A DNA stretch of 64,000 nt, from positions 1 to 64,000 of the forward strand of contig NZ_CADIKL010000040.1 of NCBI RefSeq assembly GCF_902859945.1, read 5' to 3'. Numbering within the stretch: position 1 is the first letter of the stretch; the number at the start of each line of letters is the position of its first letter. The notes beneath the pieces were generated by a model, which saw only the letters and a program-made list of their open reading frames with translations, was not told the DNA's origin and did not search any database. Source of the stretch: Paraburkholderia caffeinitolerans. GTDB taxonomy: Bacteria > Pseudomonadota > Gammaproteobacteria > Burkholderiales > Burkholderiaceae. Of the stretch, positions 18,295 through 26,762 are shown in pieces. The translations under genes and the position numbers were made by a program.

Positions 18295-19455
18295 TCAAGC
18301 GGTTTTAGCGACCGGACCCGTCACACCCATCTCGTCGAGCACTTCGCCGATTGCGGCAAGCGCAGCGCGCATTTCTTTCTCGCCAATGCGGCCGATGCAT
18401 CCGATGCGGAACGAGTCGGCCACCGTGAGCTTGCCTGGGTAGATCACGTAGCCGCGCGCCTTGAGGCTTTCATAAAACTGCGCGAATACGAAGCGCGGGT
18501 CCTCGGGCATGTGGAACGTGACGATGATGGGGGCCTGCAAGGCATCGGGCAGCAGCGGCTTGAAGCCGAGCGCGCGCATGCCTTCGAGCAGGATCCGGCA
18601 GTTGTTGCGGTAGCGTGCGCCACGTCCGGCCACGCCGCCTTCGGCGTCGAACTCGTCGAGCGCCTGGTGGAACGCCACGATCACATGCGTGGGTGGCGTG
18701 AAGCGGTACTGGTTCGTCTTCTCCATGTTGACCCACTGTTCGTGCAGGTCGAGTACGAGCGTGGTGGCGTTGCCCTGGGTCTGCTTGAGCGTCTCGCGCC
18801 GGCAGATCACGAAGCCGAGTCCCGGCACGCCTTCGATGCATTTGTTCGACGAAGCGGCGACCGCATCGATGTGCATGGTCTGCACGTCGAGCGGCAATGC
18901 GCCGAACGCGCTCATTGAATCGACGAGAAAGCCCTTGCCGTACTTGTGTGCGAGCGCACCGATTTTAGCGATGGGGTTCAGGATGCCCGAGGTGGTCTCG
19001 CAGTGAATCGTGAACACATGCGTGATCGACGGCGTGCCGGCGAGGATGGCCTCCACTTGCGCGAGGTCGGGCGGCGTGTCTTCGGGCGTTTCATGAACCA
19101 CGGTCTTGCGGCCGGCAATCTCGAGAATGCGCTTCGCGCGCTTGCCATAAGCGCCGTTGATCAGCACCAGCACCTCGCCGTTCGCGGGCACGAAGGTGGT
19201 GAGCATCGCTTCCACTGCGAACGTGCCCGAGCCTTGCATCGGCACCGTCACCCAGTCGTCGGCGCCGTTGGCGACGCTGGCGAGACGCGCGAGCACCGAG
19301 CGATTGATTTCGATGAAGTTCGCGTCGCGCGATCCCCAGTCGTGAACCATCGCTGCCTTGACGGTGCGCGAGGTCGTGAGCGGACCGGGGGTGAGCAACA
19401 GCGGATCGCCAGTTTCTGAGGTGGCGGGCGGGCAAGACGTGGAAGAAGCCGTCAT
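18295..19455 (-). CDS. phnW: 2-aminoethylphosphonate:pyruvate transaminase PhnW
   Basis: A class V aminotransferase of 386 residues. The N-terminus LLLTPGPLTTSRTVK is diagnostic of PhnW/AGXT-type enzymes, and the PLP lysine is Lys205 in ASSNKCIEGVPG. It converts 2-AEP and pyruvate to phosphonoacetaldehyde and alanine in the cytoplasm. The ATG at 19455 has GGAG 8 nt upstream, and the preceding in-frame stretch is basic and repeat-derived, so it is not counted. It is the first gene of the operon, with a promoter and tandem repeats immediately in front. Confidence 0.93.
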   Translation of the reverse strand: MTASSTSCPPATSETGDPLLLTPGPLTTSRTVKAAMVHDWGSRDANFIEINRSVLARLASVANGADDWVTVPMQGSGTFAVEAMLTTFVPANGEVLVLINGAYGKRAKRILEIAGRKTVVHETPEDTPPDLAQVEAILAGTPSITHVFTIHCETTSGILNPIAKIGALAHKYGKGFLVDSMSAFGALPLDVQTMHIDAVAASSNKCIEGVPGLGFVICRRETLKQTQGNATTLVLDLHEQWVNMEKTNQYRFTPPTHVIVAFHQALDEFDAEGGVAGRGARYRNNCRILLEGMRALGFKPLLPDALQAPIIVTFHMPEDPRFVFAQFYESLKARGYVIYPGKLTVADSFRIGCIGRIGEKEMRAALAAIGEVLDEMGVTGPVAKTA

Positions 19456-19472
19456 GAGGTGTCTCCGTGAAG

Positions 19473-19505
19473 TTCGGTTCTGACTTCGGTTCTGACGCTG
19501 CGTCA
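19473..19505 (-). repeat. Perfect 12-bp tandem repeat and palindrome in the phnW leader
   Basis: TTCGGTTCTGAC occurs at 19473-19484 and again at 19485-19496 (plus strand). Partly overlapping it is a perfect 6+1+6 palindrome, TGACGCTGCGTCA, at 19493-19505. The array ends 18 nt before the phnW ATG and lies downstream of the predicted start of transcription, so it may act as a DNA operator or in the mRNA leader. Confidence 0.6.
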
Positions 19506-19521
19506 CTGCATTGTTAAAGCA

Positions 19522-19550
19522 ACTCTAGGCCTCGCAACAAAAACAGTCAA
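19522..19550 (-). promoter_or_regulatory. Predicted promoter of phnWAY-STUV
   Basis: On the minus strand TTGACT (19550-19545) and TAGAGT (19527-19522) are separated by 17 nt, a good sigma70 arrangement. The spacer begins with a T-rich element (19545-19535) similar to the tandem T-rich repeats around the regulator gene, so a DeoR-type repressor could bind between -35 and -10. Confidence 0.5.
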
Positions 19551-19734
19551 TACGCCATAAATTGCCACATACCCAGGAGATATACCGATGCCCGGAGTCG
19601 CCGTCGGGCACGCTGGCGCCCAATAGCGGCGCGCTCTGGGCGGCGCAGGTGGGAGCAGTCGATTGGGGGCGGATGCGGGAGCAGGACAGCGGGCGGCGCG
19701 GGCCGCCCGGAAAGGGGTAAATCGCGAGGGCGAG

Positions 19735-20565
19735 TCAGCTTTGGCCGGTTGCGACGATCACATTCCACTGGTTCTGCGCGAACACGCGCGCCATGTGCGC
19801 GGGCGGCGCGGCGTCGACGATCAGCCCCGCGATGTGCGGCACGGGCGCGATCCGCACGGGCGTGCCGTGCTCGAACTTGCTGTGGTCCGCGAGCACGTAC
19901 ACCTCTTTGCCGGCTTTCATCATGAGGTGGCGCTGTTCGGCGGCAAGCCGCGAATAGTCGGTGAGCTCGCCTTCGGGCGAGATGCCGCCCACGCCGAGAA
20001 ACACCAGATCGCAGCGGAAATGCGCGAGCGCCGCCATGGTCTCGACGCCGAACGCGGCTTCGTCGTTGGGCTCGATGTCGCCGCCGAGCATGATGACCTT
20101 CACGCCCGGCGAGCGGCACAGCAGCAGCGCGATCGGCAGGCTGTTGGTGATCACGGTGAGGTCGCTATGGTTCGCGAGCGAGGCCGCGAGTCCGAGTGTG
20201 GTCGAGCCCGAATCGATCAGCACGACCATGCCGTCGGTCACGAGGCGCGCCGCCGCCGCGCCGATGGCCGCCTTGCCCATGGCGTTCGCCGCCTCGCGCG
20301 AGGCGAGCGACGGCTCGTCTTGCGCCCGCTTCGCGGCGCCTCCGTGCACGAGGTTCAGGCGGCCCTGCTCGGCTAGCGATTTGAGGTCGCGACGGATGGT
20401 TTCGCGCGAGACCCCGAGTGTGGCCGACATGTCCGCGACGCTTACCGAGCCGCTGGCGTCGAGGCTTTGCAGGATGTAATCGATGCGGCCCACGGCGAGC
20501 CGGCGGTTCAGCAGCGTGGCCGGTGCAACGGATGCAGCGGGCGGGGCGGCGTGGTTATCGGCCAT
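19735..20565 (-). CDS. DeoR/GlpR-family transcriptional regulator, probable phn operon regulator
   Basis: A DeoR winged helix lies at residues ~26-75 (VSVADMSATLGVSRETIRRD, then LVHGGA). The C-terminal sugar-phosphate-isomerase-like effector domain carries SGSTTLGLAASL, VITNSLPIALLL and VLADHSKFEHG. This family usually represses and is released by a phosphorylated ligand. A phosphonate intermediate is a natural guess here. The ATG at 20565 is preferred to a TTG six codons earlier. The gene lies on the same strand as phnW, 279 nt upstream of it, and is divergent from the FAD/GcvT dehydrogenase. It is therefore well placed to control both. Confidence 0.85.
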   Translation of the reverse strand: MADNHAAPPAASVAPATLLNRRLAVGRIDYILQSLDASGSVSVADMSATLGVSRETIRRDLKSLAEQGRLNLVHGGAAKRAQDEPSLASREAANAMGKAAIGAAAARLVTDGMVVLIDSGSTTLGLAASLANHSDLTVITNSLPIALLLCRSPGVKVIMLGGDIEPNDEAAFGVETMAALAHFRCDLVFLGVGGISPEGELTDYSRLAAEQRHLMMKAGKEVYVLADHSKFEHGTPVRIAPVPHIAGLIVDAAPPAHMARVFAQNQWNVIVATGQS

Positions 20566-20595
20566 GGCGTGGTTTCCGGGCAAAACAGGTTAGGT

Positions 20596-20615
20596 CACAA
20601 AATACCACAAAATGC
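20596..20615 (-). promoter_or_regulatory. 10-bp tandem repeat before the DeoR-type gene
   Basis: CACAAAATAC (20596-20605) is followed directly by CACAAAATGC (20606-20615). The repeat ends 30 nt before the regulator's ATG, a position suited to autorepression. DeoR-family operators are often T-rich direct repeats at about one helical turn. Apart from this and the companion pair at 20771-20790, nothing else stands out in the 302 nt between the two divergent genes. Confidence 0.45.
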
Positions 20616-20770
20616 CTCGTGGTTCGATCCGGCGTGGTGTGCGATACGTCAAAAGAGCGGGCGAAATACGGTGGAATTCCTATGTGGCGGGCGTGAAGCC
20701 ATTGCCAGGCCGGACAGATGAGGCGTTTTGTCCCGGCGATTTCGTTAATTCCGGCATGTGACTTTGATGT

Positions 20771-20790
20771 TGTTTTTTGTTGTTTTATGT
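20771..20790 (+). promoter_or_regulatory. 10-bp tandem repeat before the FAD/GcvT dehydrogenase gene
   Basis: TGTTTTTTGT (20771-20780) is followed directly by TGTTTTATGT (20781-20790), about 78 nt before the dehydrogenase start. Read on the other strand, the pair near the regulator gene is the similar CATTTTGTGG/TATTTTGTGA. The matching motif on both sides of the divergent region suggests one regulator. Confidence 0.45.
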
Positions 20791-20867
20791 TGCATTCTTT
20801 GGCTTGCCCGGAGTTAGCAGCAAAGTTACCCGTCACGTCCTCTCCTTTTGCATCGAGGCTCATGCCC

Positions 20868-23348
20868 ATGTCCACACCCGTTCCCTCCCACGCCCGCGTA
20901 GTCATCGTCGGCGGCGGTATTGTCGGTTGTTCCGTTGCGTATCACCTCACGAAGCTCGGCTGGCGCGACGTTGTCCTGCTCGAGCAGGGCACGCTCTCGT
21001 GCGGCACCACGTGGCACGCCGCGGGACTCGTCGGCCAGTTGCGCTCCCAGCAGAGCATGACGAAGCTGATTCGCTATTCGACCGCGCTCTACGCGGAGCT
21101 GGAGGCCGAGACGGGGCTGGCCACGGGCTGGAAGCAGTGCGGCTCGCTCTCGGTGGCGCGCACCAAGGAGCGCATGACGCAACTCAAGCGCACGGCGGCC
21201 TCCGCGCGGGCCTACGGCGTGGTGTGCGACGTGATCGGCCCACGCGAGGCCGGCGAGCTATGGCCCGTGATGCGCACCGATGACTTGCTGGGCGCGGTCT
21301 GGCTGCCCGGCGACGGCAAGGCGAATCCCACCGACCTCACGCAGTCGCTCGCGCGCGGCGCACGCCAGCGCGGCGCGCGCATTGTCGAGAACACGCGCAT
21401 CACCGCCGTGCACACGGAAGCGACGCCCTCGGGCCGAGCGGCCACCGGCGTGTCGTGGCGCAACAAGGACGGCGAGGAGGGCACGTTGCATGCGGAGATC
21501 GTCGTCAACTGCGCGGGGCAATGGGCGAAGGCGGTGGGTCGCATGTGCGGCGTGACCGTGCCGCTGCATTCGGCGGAGCACTACTACATCGTGACCGAGC
21601 GCATCGCAGGCGTGCATCCCGATCTGCCGGTCATGCGCGACCCGGACGGATTCATCTACTTCAAGGAGGAAGTGGGCGGGCTTGTGATGGGCGGCTTTGA
21701 GCCCAATGCCAAGCCGTGGGGCATGAACGGCATTCCGGAGAATTTCGAGTTCCAGTTGCTGCCCGACGACTGGGATCAGTTCGAAATTCTCATGGAGAAC
21801 GCGCTTCAGCGCGTGCCCGCGCTCGAAACCGCGCAGATCCGGCAGTTCTACAACGGGCCGGAATCGTTCACGCCCGACAACAATTTCATCGTGGGTGAAG
21901 CGCCCGAGTTGCGGCGCTTTTTCGTGGGCGCGGGCTTCAACTCGATGGGCATTGCCTCGGCGGGCGGGGCGGGCATGGCGCTGGCCGAGTGGATCGTCGC
22001 CGGGGAGCCGACCATGGATCTGTGGCCCGTGGATATCCGCCGCTTCGCGCGCTTCAACGGCAACGACACCTGGCTGCACGACCGCGTGAAGGAAACGCTC
22101 GGCCTGCACTATGCGATGCCCTGGCCGAACCGCGAACTCGACACGGCGCGCCCGTTCCGCCGCTCGCCGATCTACGCGCAACTCGCGGCCGATGGCGCGT
22201 GCTTCGGCAGCAAGATGGGCTGGGAGCGCGCGAACTTCTTCGCGCCGAGCCCGGACGAGGCGCGCATCGACTATGCGTTCGGCCAGCAGAACTGGCAGCC
22301 GTGGAGCGGCGCGGAGCACCGCGCGTGCCGCGAAGGCGTTGCGCTGTTCGACATGAGCTCGTTTGCGAAGCTGCTCGTGAAGGGGCGCGATGCGGAAGCG
22401 GTGCTGCAATCGATCGTCGCAAACGATGTTGCCGTGCCGGCAGGCTCCACTATTTACTCAGGGTTGCTAAACGAACGCGGCACCTACGAGTCGGACCTCA
22501 CGCTCACGCGCCTCGCCGACGACCAATACCTCGTGGTGACCGGCTCGGCCCAGGCGACGCGCGATCTCGACTATCTGGAGAAAGCGATTCCCGCCGATCG
22601 CCACTGTGTGCTCGTCGACGTGACGAGCCAGTACTCGGTGCTCGCCGTCATGGGGCCGCACTCGCGCGCGCTGCTGCAAAGCGTGTCAAAGGCCGATTGG
22701 AGCGCCGAGGCTTTTCCGTTCGGTCAAAGCCGCGAGGTCGACATCGGCTATGCAACGGTGCGTGCCACGCGGCTCACCTATGTGGGCGAGCTGGGCTGGG
22801 AGTTGTACGTGCCGGTTGAATTCGCGGTGGGCGTGTACGAGACCCTGCACGCGGCGGGCAAGGCGTTCGGGCTCGTCAATGCCGGCTACTACGCGATCGA
22901 TTCGCTGCGGATCGAAAAAGGCTATCGCGCATGGGGCCGCGAGCTCTCGCCCGATTGCAATCCATTCGAAGCGGGTCTCTCGTTCGCGTGCAAGCTCGAC
23001 AAGGACATTCCGTTCCGGGGCCGCGAGGCGCTCCTGCGGCTGCGCAAGCAGCCCTTGCAGCGACGGCTTGTCGTGCTTACAGCAGAGGGCGCGAGCGAGC
23101 AGATGTTGTGGGGCGGCGAGGCCATTCTGCGCGATGGCGAGGCAGTGGGCTCGGTCACCTCGGCGGCCTTCGGTCATACGCTCGGCTGCCCGGTCGCGAT
23201 GGGCTTTGTCTCGCGCGAGGACGGCGCCGTCGACGCCGCGTGGCTCGCTGACGCGCGCTATGCGATCGACGTGGCCGGGGATCTGATTCGAGCCACTGTG
23301 CATCTGAGCGCCCCGTACGATCCGCGTGCGTTGCGCGTGAAAAGCTGA
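20868..23348 (+). CDS. Sarcosine/dimethylglycine dehydrogenase-like FAD oxidoreductase with GcvT domain
   Basis: The 826-residue protein starts with an FAD Rossmann motif VVIVGGGIVGCSVAYHL and then GTTWHAAGLVGQLR, whose His is the covalent FAD site in dimethylglycine/sarcosine dehydrogenases. A DAO-type oxidase fills about residues 10-390. The rest resembles the aminomethyltransferase GcvT fold (YVGELGWELYVPVEFAVGVY, GLVNAGYYAIDSLRIEKGYRAWG), which passes formaldehyde to tetrahydrofolate. Such enzymes oxidatively remove N-methyl groups from secondary or tertiary amines. ATGs at 20862 and 20868 are both possible; GAGG spacing favours 20868. It is divergent from the phn regulator, so an N-methylated aminophosphonate substrate is conceivable. 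Ordinary sarcosine is the conservative reading. Confidence 0.8.
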   Translation: MSTPVPSHARVVIVGGGIVGCSVAYHLTKLGWRDVVLLEQGTLSCGTTWHAAGLVGQLRSQQSMTKLIRYSTALYAELEAETGLATGWKQCGSLSVARTKERMTQLKRTAASARAYGVVCDVIGPREAGELWPVMRTDDLLGAVWLPGDGKANPTDLTQSLARGARQRGARIVENTRITAVHTEATPSGRAATGVSWRNKDGEEGTLHAEIVVNCAGQWAKAVGRMCGVTVPLHSAEHYYIVTERIAGVHPDLPVMRDPDGFIYFKEEVGGLVMGGFEPNAKPWGMNGIPENFEFQLLPDDWDQFEILMENALQRVPALETAQIRQFYNGPESFTPDNNFIVGEAPELRRFFVGAGFNSMGIASAGGAGMALAEWIVAGEPTMDLWPVDIRRFARFNGNDTWLHDRVKETLGLHYAMPWPNRELDTARPFRRSPIYAQLAADGACFGSKMGWERANFFAPSPDEARIDYAFGQQNWQPWSGAEHRACREGVALFDMSSFAKLLVKGRDAEAVLQSIVANDVAVPAGSTIYSGLLNERGTYESDLTLTRLADDQYLVVTGSAQATRDLDYLEKAIPADRHCVLVDVTSQYSVLAVMGPHSRALLQSVSKADWSAEAFPFGQSREVDIGYATVRATRLTYVGELGWELYVPVEFAVGVYETLHAAGKAFGLVNAGYYAIDSLRIEKGYRAWGRELSPDCNPFEAGLSFACKLDKDIPFRGREALLRLRKQPLQRRLVVLTAEGASEQMLWGGEAILRDGEAVGSVTSAAFGHTLGCPVAMGFVSREDGAVDAAWLADARYAIDVAGDLIRATVHLSAPYDPRALRVKS

Positions 23349-23459
23349 ACAGTGTTCATAGAAGCACGGCGGGCATGCTCACCGTGCTTCCTGGCACCGC
23401 GTGACCTATTCTGAAAAGACGCCAGAATTCCTTTTCTGGCTCTCGACAGGAGGTGTGTC

Positions 23460-23960
23460 ATGTCGATCTCGCCAACCTTGCAGGAGTGCCTGCGCAGCAA
23501 GGGCTCCCGTTACGAAATCGTGCGTCACCCGTACAGCCATTCGAGCATGGAAACGGCGGCTGCCGCGCACGTTCCCGGTGACCGTCTCGCGAAAACCGTG
23601 CTGCTCGAAGACGAGCACGGCTATGTGGCCGCTGTGCTGCCTTCGACCCACGCCGTGCAATTTTCCGAGCTATGGAGCAAAACCGGACGGCGGCTCGCGC
23701 TCGCCACGGAAGTCGAGTTACGTGAATTGTTCAAGGATTGCGATGCGGGCGCATTGCCGCCGGTGTGCATGGCCTATGGCATGAAAACCTGGCTCGATTC
23801 GAGTCTCGCGGGGCAACCGGATGTCTACTTCGAAGCCGGCGATCACGAAGCGCTGATTCACATGGATGCGGATCAGTTTCTCGCATTGATGGACGACGCC
23901 GAGCGCGCGCATTTTTCACGGCGCATGCGCGGCATGGGTGCCATGAGCGCACGGCAGTAA
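23460..23960 (+). CDS. YbaK/EbsC-type aminoacyl-tRNA deacylase
   Basis: A 166-residue YbaK/ProX-like domain covers nearly the whole protein. It includes YEIVRHPYSHSSMETAAAAH near the start, KTVLLEDEHGYVAAVLPSTH, and a C-terminal GQPDVYFEAGDHEALIHMD. Proteins of this family hydrolyse mischarged tRNAs or bind aminoacyl groups. The catalytic Lys equivalent is probably the Lys in LAKTVLL. AGGAGG lies about 7 nt before the ATG. It stands alone, followed by a strong hairpin at 24087. Confidence 0.8.
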   Translation: MSISPTLQECLRSKGSRYEIVRHPYSHSSMETAAAAHVPGDRLAKTVLLEDEHGYVAAVLPSTHAVQFSELWSKTGRRLALATEVELRELFKDCDAGALPPVCMAYGMKTWLDSSLAGQPDVYFEAGDHEALIHMDADQFLALMDDAERAHFSRRMRGMGAMSARQ

Positions 23961-24471
23961 CCTGATGTTCTGTCCCGAAAGAGACTTTACGAGGAAGGTG
24001 ATGCCCCATGACCTCCTGGTCGCAGTTCCTGAATCAAGCCGGATTTATCCAACTCTGACTGGTCCGGAATTTCGGGTCAGCCTCATAGCCCGGGACATGC
24101 ATCTAAATAGATGTCCCGGGCTTCGTCATTTCCGTGCCTTGGAATTCACCACCCGCATCGTTGCCGCGGCATGCTCGGCAGTTGTTTTTTGTTGAATATT
24201 GTAAAAAAACAGGAACATATGCTGGGAAACACCCTTTAGGATGGCGCTGATCACCAGACTCTGACAAAGGGGCAGTTGCAGCACATGCAGGAGACGCCTT
24301 CCTGAAGCATGGGCTCATTCACCTTCGTAGTTCAAATCACCGGACACCATCCAATAAGGAAGAACCACGTCCGGCATCTCCCGTGAAGCACAGAACGTAG
24401 CTTGCCCACAAGACAGGCTAGGACACGTGCATACACACACAAACTTAAACAGGCTGTAAGGAGACATATCA
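23961..24471. other. Gene-free stretch before the amino acid permease
   Basis: Apart from the hairpin at 24087-24122 I find no gene here. The segment from about 24180 to 24470 is AT-richer than its surroundings and probably contains the permease promoter and a long leader. Short open frames (for example 23965-24195) lack a ribosome binding site and family resemblance. Confidence 0.5.
24087..24122 (+). terminator. Strong hairpin downstream of the YbaK-type gene
   Basis: AGCCCGGGACAT (24087-24098) and ATGTCCCGGGCT (24111-24122) form a perfect 12-bp stem. A second inner pairing CATCT/AGATG is possible, so two alternative folds compete. The hairpin is followed by TCGTCATTT. It most likely terminates the gene ending at 23960, or marks the start of the permease leader. 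Confidence 0.6.
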
Positions 24472-25875
24472 ATGCAGGCCAGCAGTAATAAAACGAAACT
24501 ACATCGAGGCCTGAATCAGAGGCAGATGCGTTTGATCGCCCTGGGTTCAACTATTGGCGTCGGCCTGTTCCTGGGCTCGGCCAGTGCGATCAAGATGGCG
24601 GGTCCTGCCATCCTTCTGTCGTATCTCATCGGCGGGGCAATGATTTTCGTCATCATGCGCGCGCTTGGTGAAATGTCTGTGCACGATCCCGTAGCAGGTT
24701 CTTTCGCCCGCTACGCAAACAACTATCTGGGGCCCCTCGCCGGGTATATCACGGGCTGGAATTACTGGTTCCTGTGGGTTGTCACCTGCATTGCGGAGAT
24801 CACCGCAGTCGGCATCTACATGCACGTGTGGTTCCCAGATGTCCCACGTTGGATCTGGGCACTCAGTGCATTGGCCATCATGGGCTCTGTGAACCTGTTG
24901 ACCGTGAAAGCTTACGGTGAGTTCGAGTTCTGGTTTGCGCTCATCAAGGTCGTCACCATCGTTCTCATGATCGCTGTTGGGGCGGGAATGATTGTGTTTG
25001 GATTGGGCAATCATGGCGTCGCGTTGGGTATCTCCAACCTGTGGGCCCACGGCGGCTTTGCCCCGAACGGCGCTCAGGGCGTGCTTATGTCGATGCAGAT
25101 GGTGATGTTTGCCTATCTGGGCGTCGAAATGGTTGGCCTTACGGCAGGTGAAGCTGAAAATCCGCAAAAGACGATCCCGGGCGCAATCAACTCGGTGTTC
25201 TGGCGCATTCTGATTTTCTACGGTGGCGCACTGTTCGTTATCCTGTCGATCTATCCGTGGAATGAGATCGGCACGCAGGGCAGCCCATTCGTGATGACCT
25301 TCGAACGACTCGGCATCAAGACAGCTGCGGGCATCATCAACTTCGTTGTATTGACCGCTGCGCTGTCGTCGTGCAACGGCGGGATTTTCAGCACGGGTCG
25401 TATGCTCTACAACCTTGCCCTGCAAGGCCAGGCTCCGAAGGCTTTCGGTCTCGCCACAGCATCCGGTGTTCCGCGCAATGCCATTGTCGTTTCGATGGTT
25501 GCGTTACTTGCTGGTGTGTTGCTCAACTACCTGGTGCCGGAAAAGGTATTCGTGTGGGTGACGTCGATTTCCACCTTCGGTGCAATCTGGACGTGGGTCA
25601 TCATTCTCATTACGCAAATGAAGTTCCGCTCCAAACTCAGCGCAAGCGAGAAGCGTAATCTGAAGTTCCGCATGCCTTTCTATCCATATGGCTCGTGGAT
25701 AGCGCTCACATTTCTGGTGATCGTCGTTGGCCTGATGGCGTACTTCCCTGATACACGAATTGCGCTCTATGTGGGCCCCGCCTGGCTCGTACTGCTCACC
25801 GTGTTGTACTACGCGTTGAAACTCGAACCCCAGGAAGCCAAGTTTGGTTCGATGGCGCGATCTGAACGTGGTTGA
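24472..25875 (+). CDS. APC-family amino acid permease (ProY/HutT-like)
   Basis: A 467-residue transporter with twelve predicted membrane helices. It has the AAT-family N-terminus GLNQRQMRLIALGSTIGVGLF and the substrate-site region MFAYLGVEMVGLTAGEAENP. Such permeases import neutral, aromatic or basic amino acids by proton symport. Closest in feel are the ProY/HutT/AroP proteins, but the substrate cannot be fixed. AAGGAG lies about 8 nt before the ATG. The gene's codons are visibly less GC-rich than those of its neighbours, and a strong terminator follows, so it is a single-gene unit, possibly acquired. Confidence 0.85.
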   Translation: MQASSNKTKLHRGLNQRQMRLIALGSTIGVGLFLGSASAIKMAGPAILLSYLIGGAMIFVIMRALGEMSVHDPVAGSFARYANNYLGPLAGYITGWNYWFLWVVTCIAEITAVGIYMHVWFPDVPRWIWALSALAIMGSVNLLTVKAYGEFEFWFALIKVVTIVLMIAVGAGMIVFGLGNHGVALGISNLWAHGGFAPNGAQGVLMSMQMVMFAYLGVEMVGLTAGEAENPQKTIPGAINSVFWRILIFYGGALFVILSIYPWNEIGTQGSPFVMTFERLGIKTAAGIINFVVLTAALSSCNGGIFSTGRMLYNLALQGQAPKAFGLATASGVPRNAIVVSMVALLAGVLLNYLVPEKVFVWVTSISTFGAIWTWVIILITQMKFRSKLSASEKRNLKFRMPFYPYGSWIALTFLVIVVGLMAYFPDTRIALYVGPAWLVLLTVLYYALKLEPQEAKFGSMARSERG

Positions 25876-25915
25876 TCTAAGCCCGAACTAGAATCAGGCA
25901 GTCGTAATAAAACAG

Positions 25916-25957
25916 AAAGGCCTGTTAGCACGATCAAATGCTAACAGGCCTTTCTTC
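25916..25957 (+). terminator. Rho-independent terminator of the permease gene
   Basis: AAAGGCCTGTTAGCA (25916-25930) and TGCTAACAGGCCTTT (25939-25953) form a perfect 15-bp stem with an 8-nt loop, followed by CTTCT. It lies 41 nt after the permease stop codon. Confidence 0.9.
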
Positions 25958-26027
25958 TATGCAGGCGTAACATCATGGTTCAGATCGCTGCCTGGGTCAC
26001 GTTTCGCTAATACGCCTTGCCACGCTC

Positions 26028-26762
26028 ATGAACATCGATTCCGCCATCGTCGACGCGTTCGCGCCCACCGGCACGCTGCGCGCATCCATCAATCTCGGCA
26101 ATCCCATTCTCGCGGGGCGCGACCCGGCTTCGGGCGAGGCATCCGGCGTTTCCGTCGATCTTGCGCGGGCGTTCGCGCAGCATCTCGGCGTACCGCTCGA
26201 ACTCGTGGTGTTCGACACGGCGGGGCAGTCGGTGGAAGCGGTGAGCGAGGCGCGCGCCGACTTCGGTTTCTTTGCCGTCGATCCCCAGCGCGGGGAGACC
26301 ATCGCGTTTACTGCGCCTTATGTGCTGATCGAAGGCTTCTATCTGGTGCGCGACGACTCGCCGGTGCGCGCCAATGCGGACGTAGACCAGCCGCATAACC
26401 GCGTCGCGGTCGGCAAGGGCAGTGCATACGATCTCTTTCTCACGCGCGAGTTGAAGGCAGCGCAAATTGTGCGCGCACCGTCGTCGCCCACGGTCGTGCA
26501 GACGTTCCTCGACCAGCGGCTCGAAGTGGCGGCAGGCGTGAAGCAGCAACTCGAAGCGGATGCGCGCAAGACGCCGGGGCTGCGTTTGCTCGACGAGCGC
26601 TTCATGGTGATCCGCCAGGCGATGGGCGTCGCGAAGCAACGTGGCCCGCGCGCCGCTGCGCTGCTTGGCGAATTCGTCGAGACGATGAAGGCGTCGGGCT
26701 TCGTAGCGGAAGCACTGGTACGCCATGGCATCGAAGGCGCTTCGGTTGCGCCGGCGGCTTGA
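26028..26762 (+). CDS. Solute-binding protein (SBP_bac_3 type) without signal peptide
   Basis: The 244-residue protein has the core of family 3 amino-acid-binding proteins: LRASINLGNPILAGRD, SGVSVDLARAFAQHLGVPLELV, ARADFGFFAVDPQRGETIAFT and RVAVGKGSAYDLFLTREL. It begins directly with the mature fold, and no signal sequence precedes it in frame. It is probably a cytoplasmic homologue, either a sensor-like binding protein or a derived enzyme such as a cyclohexadienyl-dehydratase-like protein. No permease or ATPase gene is adjacent. The ATG at 26028 was chosen because upstream codons show no conservation. Confidence 0.7.
   Translation: MNIDSAIVDAFAPTGTLRASINLGNPILAGRDPASGEASGVSVDLARAFAQHLGVPLELVVFDTAGQSVEAVSEARADFGFFAVDPQRGETIAFTAPYVLIEGFYLVRDDSPVRANADVDQPHNRVAVGKGSAYDLFLTRELKAAQIVRAPSSPTVVQTFLDQRLEVAAGVKQQLEADARKTPGLRLLDERFMVIRQAMGVAKQRGPRAAALLGEFVETMKASGFVAEALVRHGIEGASVAPAA

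Noticed and set aside
21258..22409. A 383-codon minus-strand open frame
   Set aside because: Antisense shadow of the FAD/GcvT dehydrogenase.
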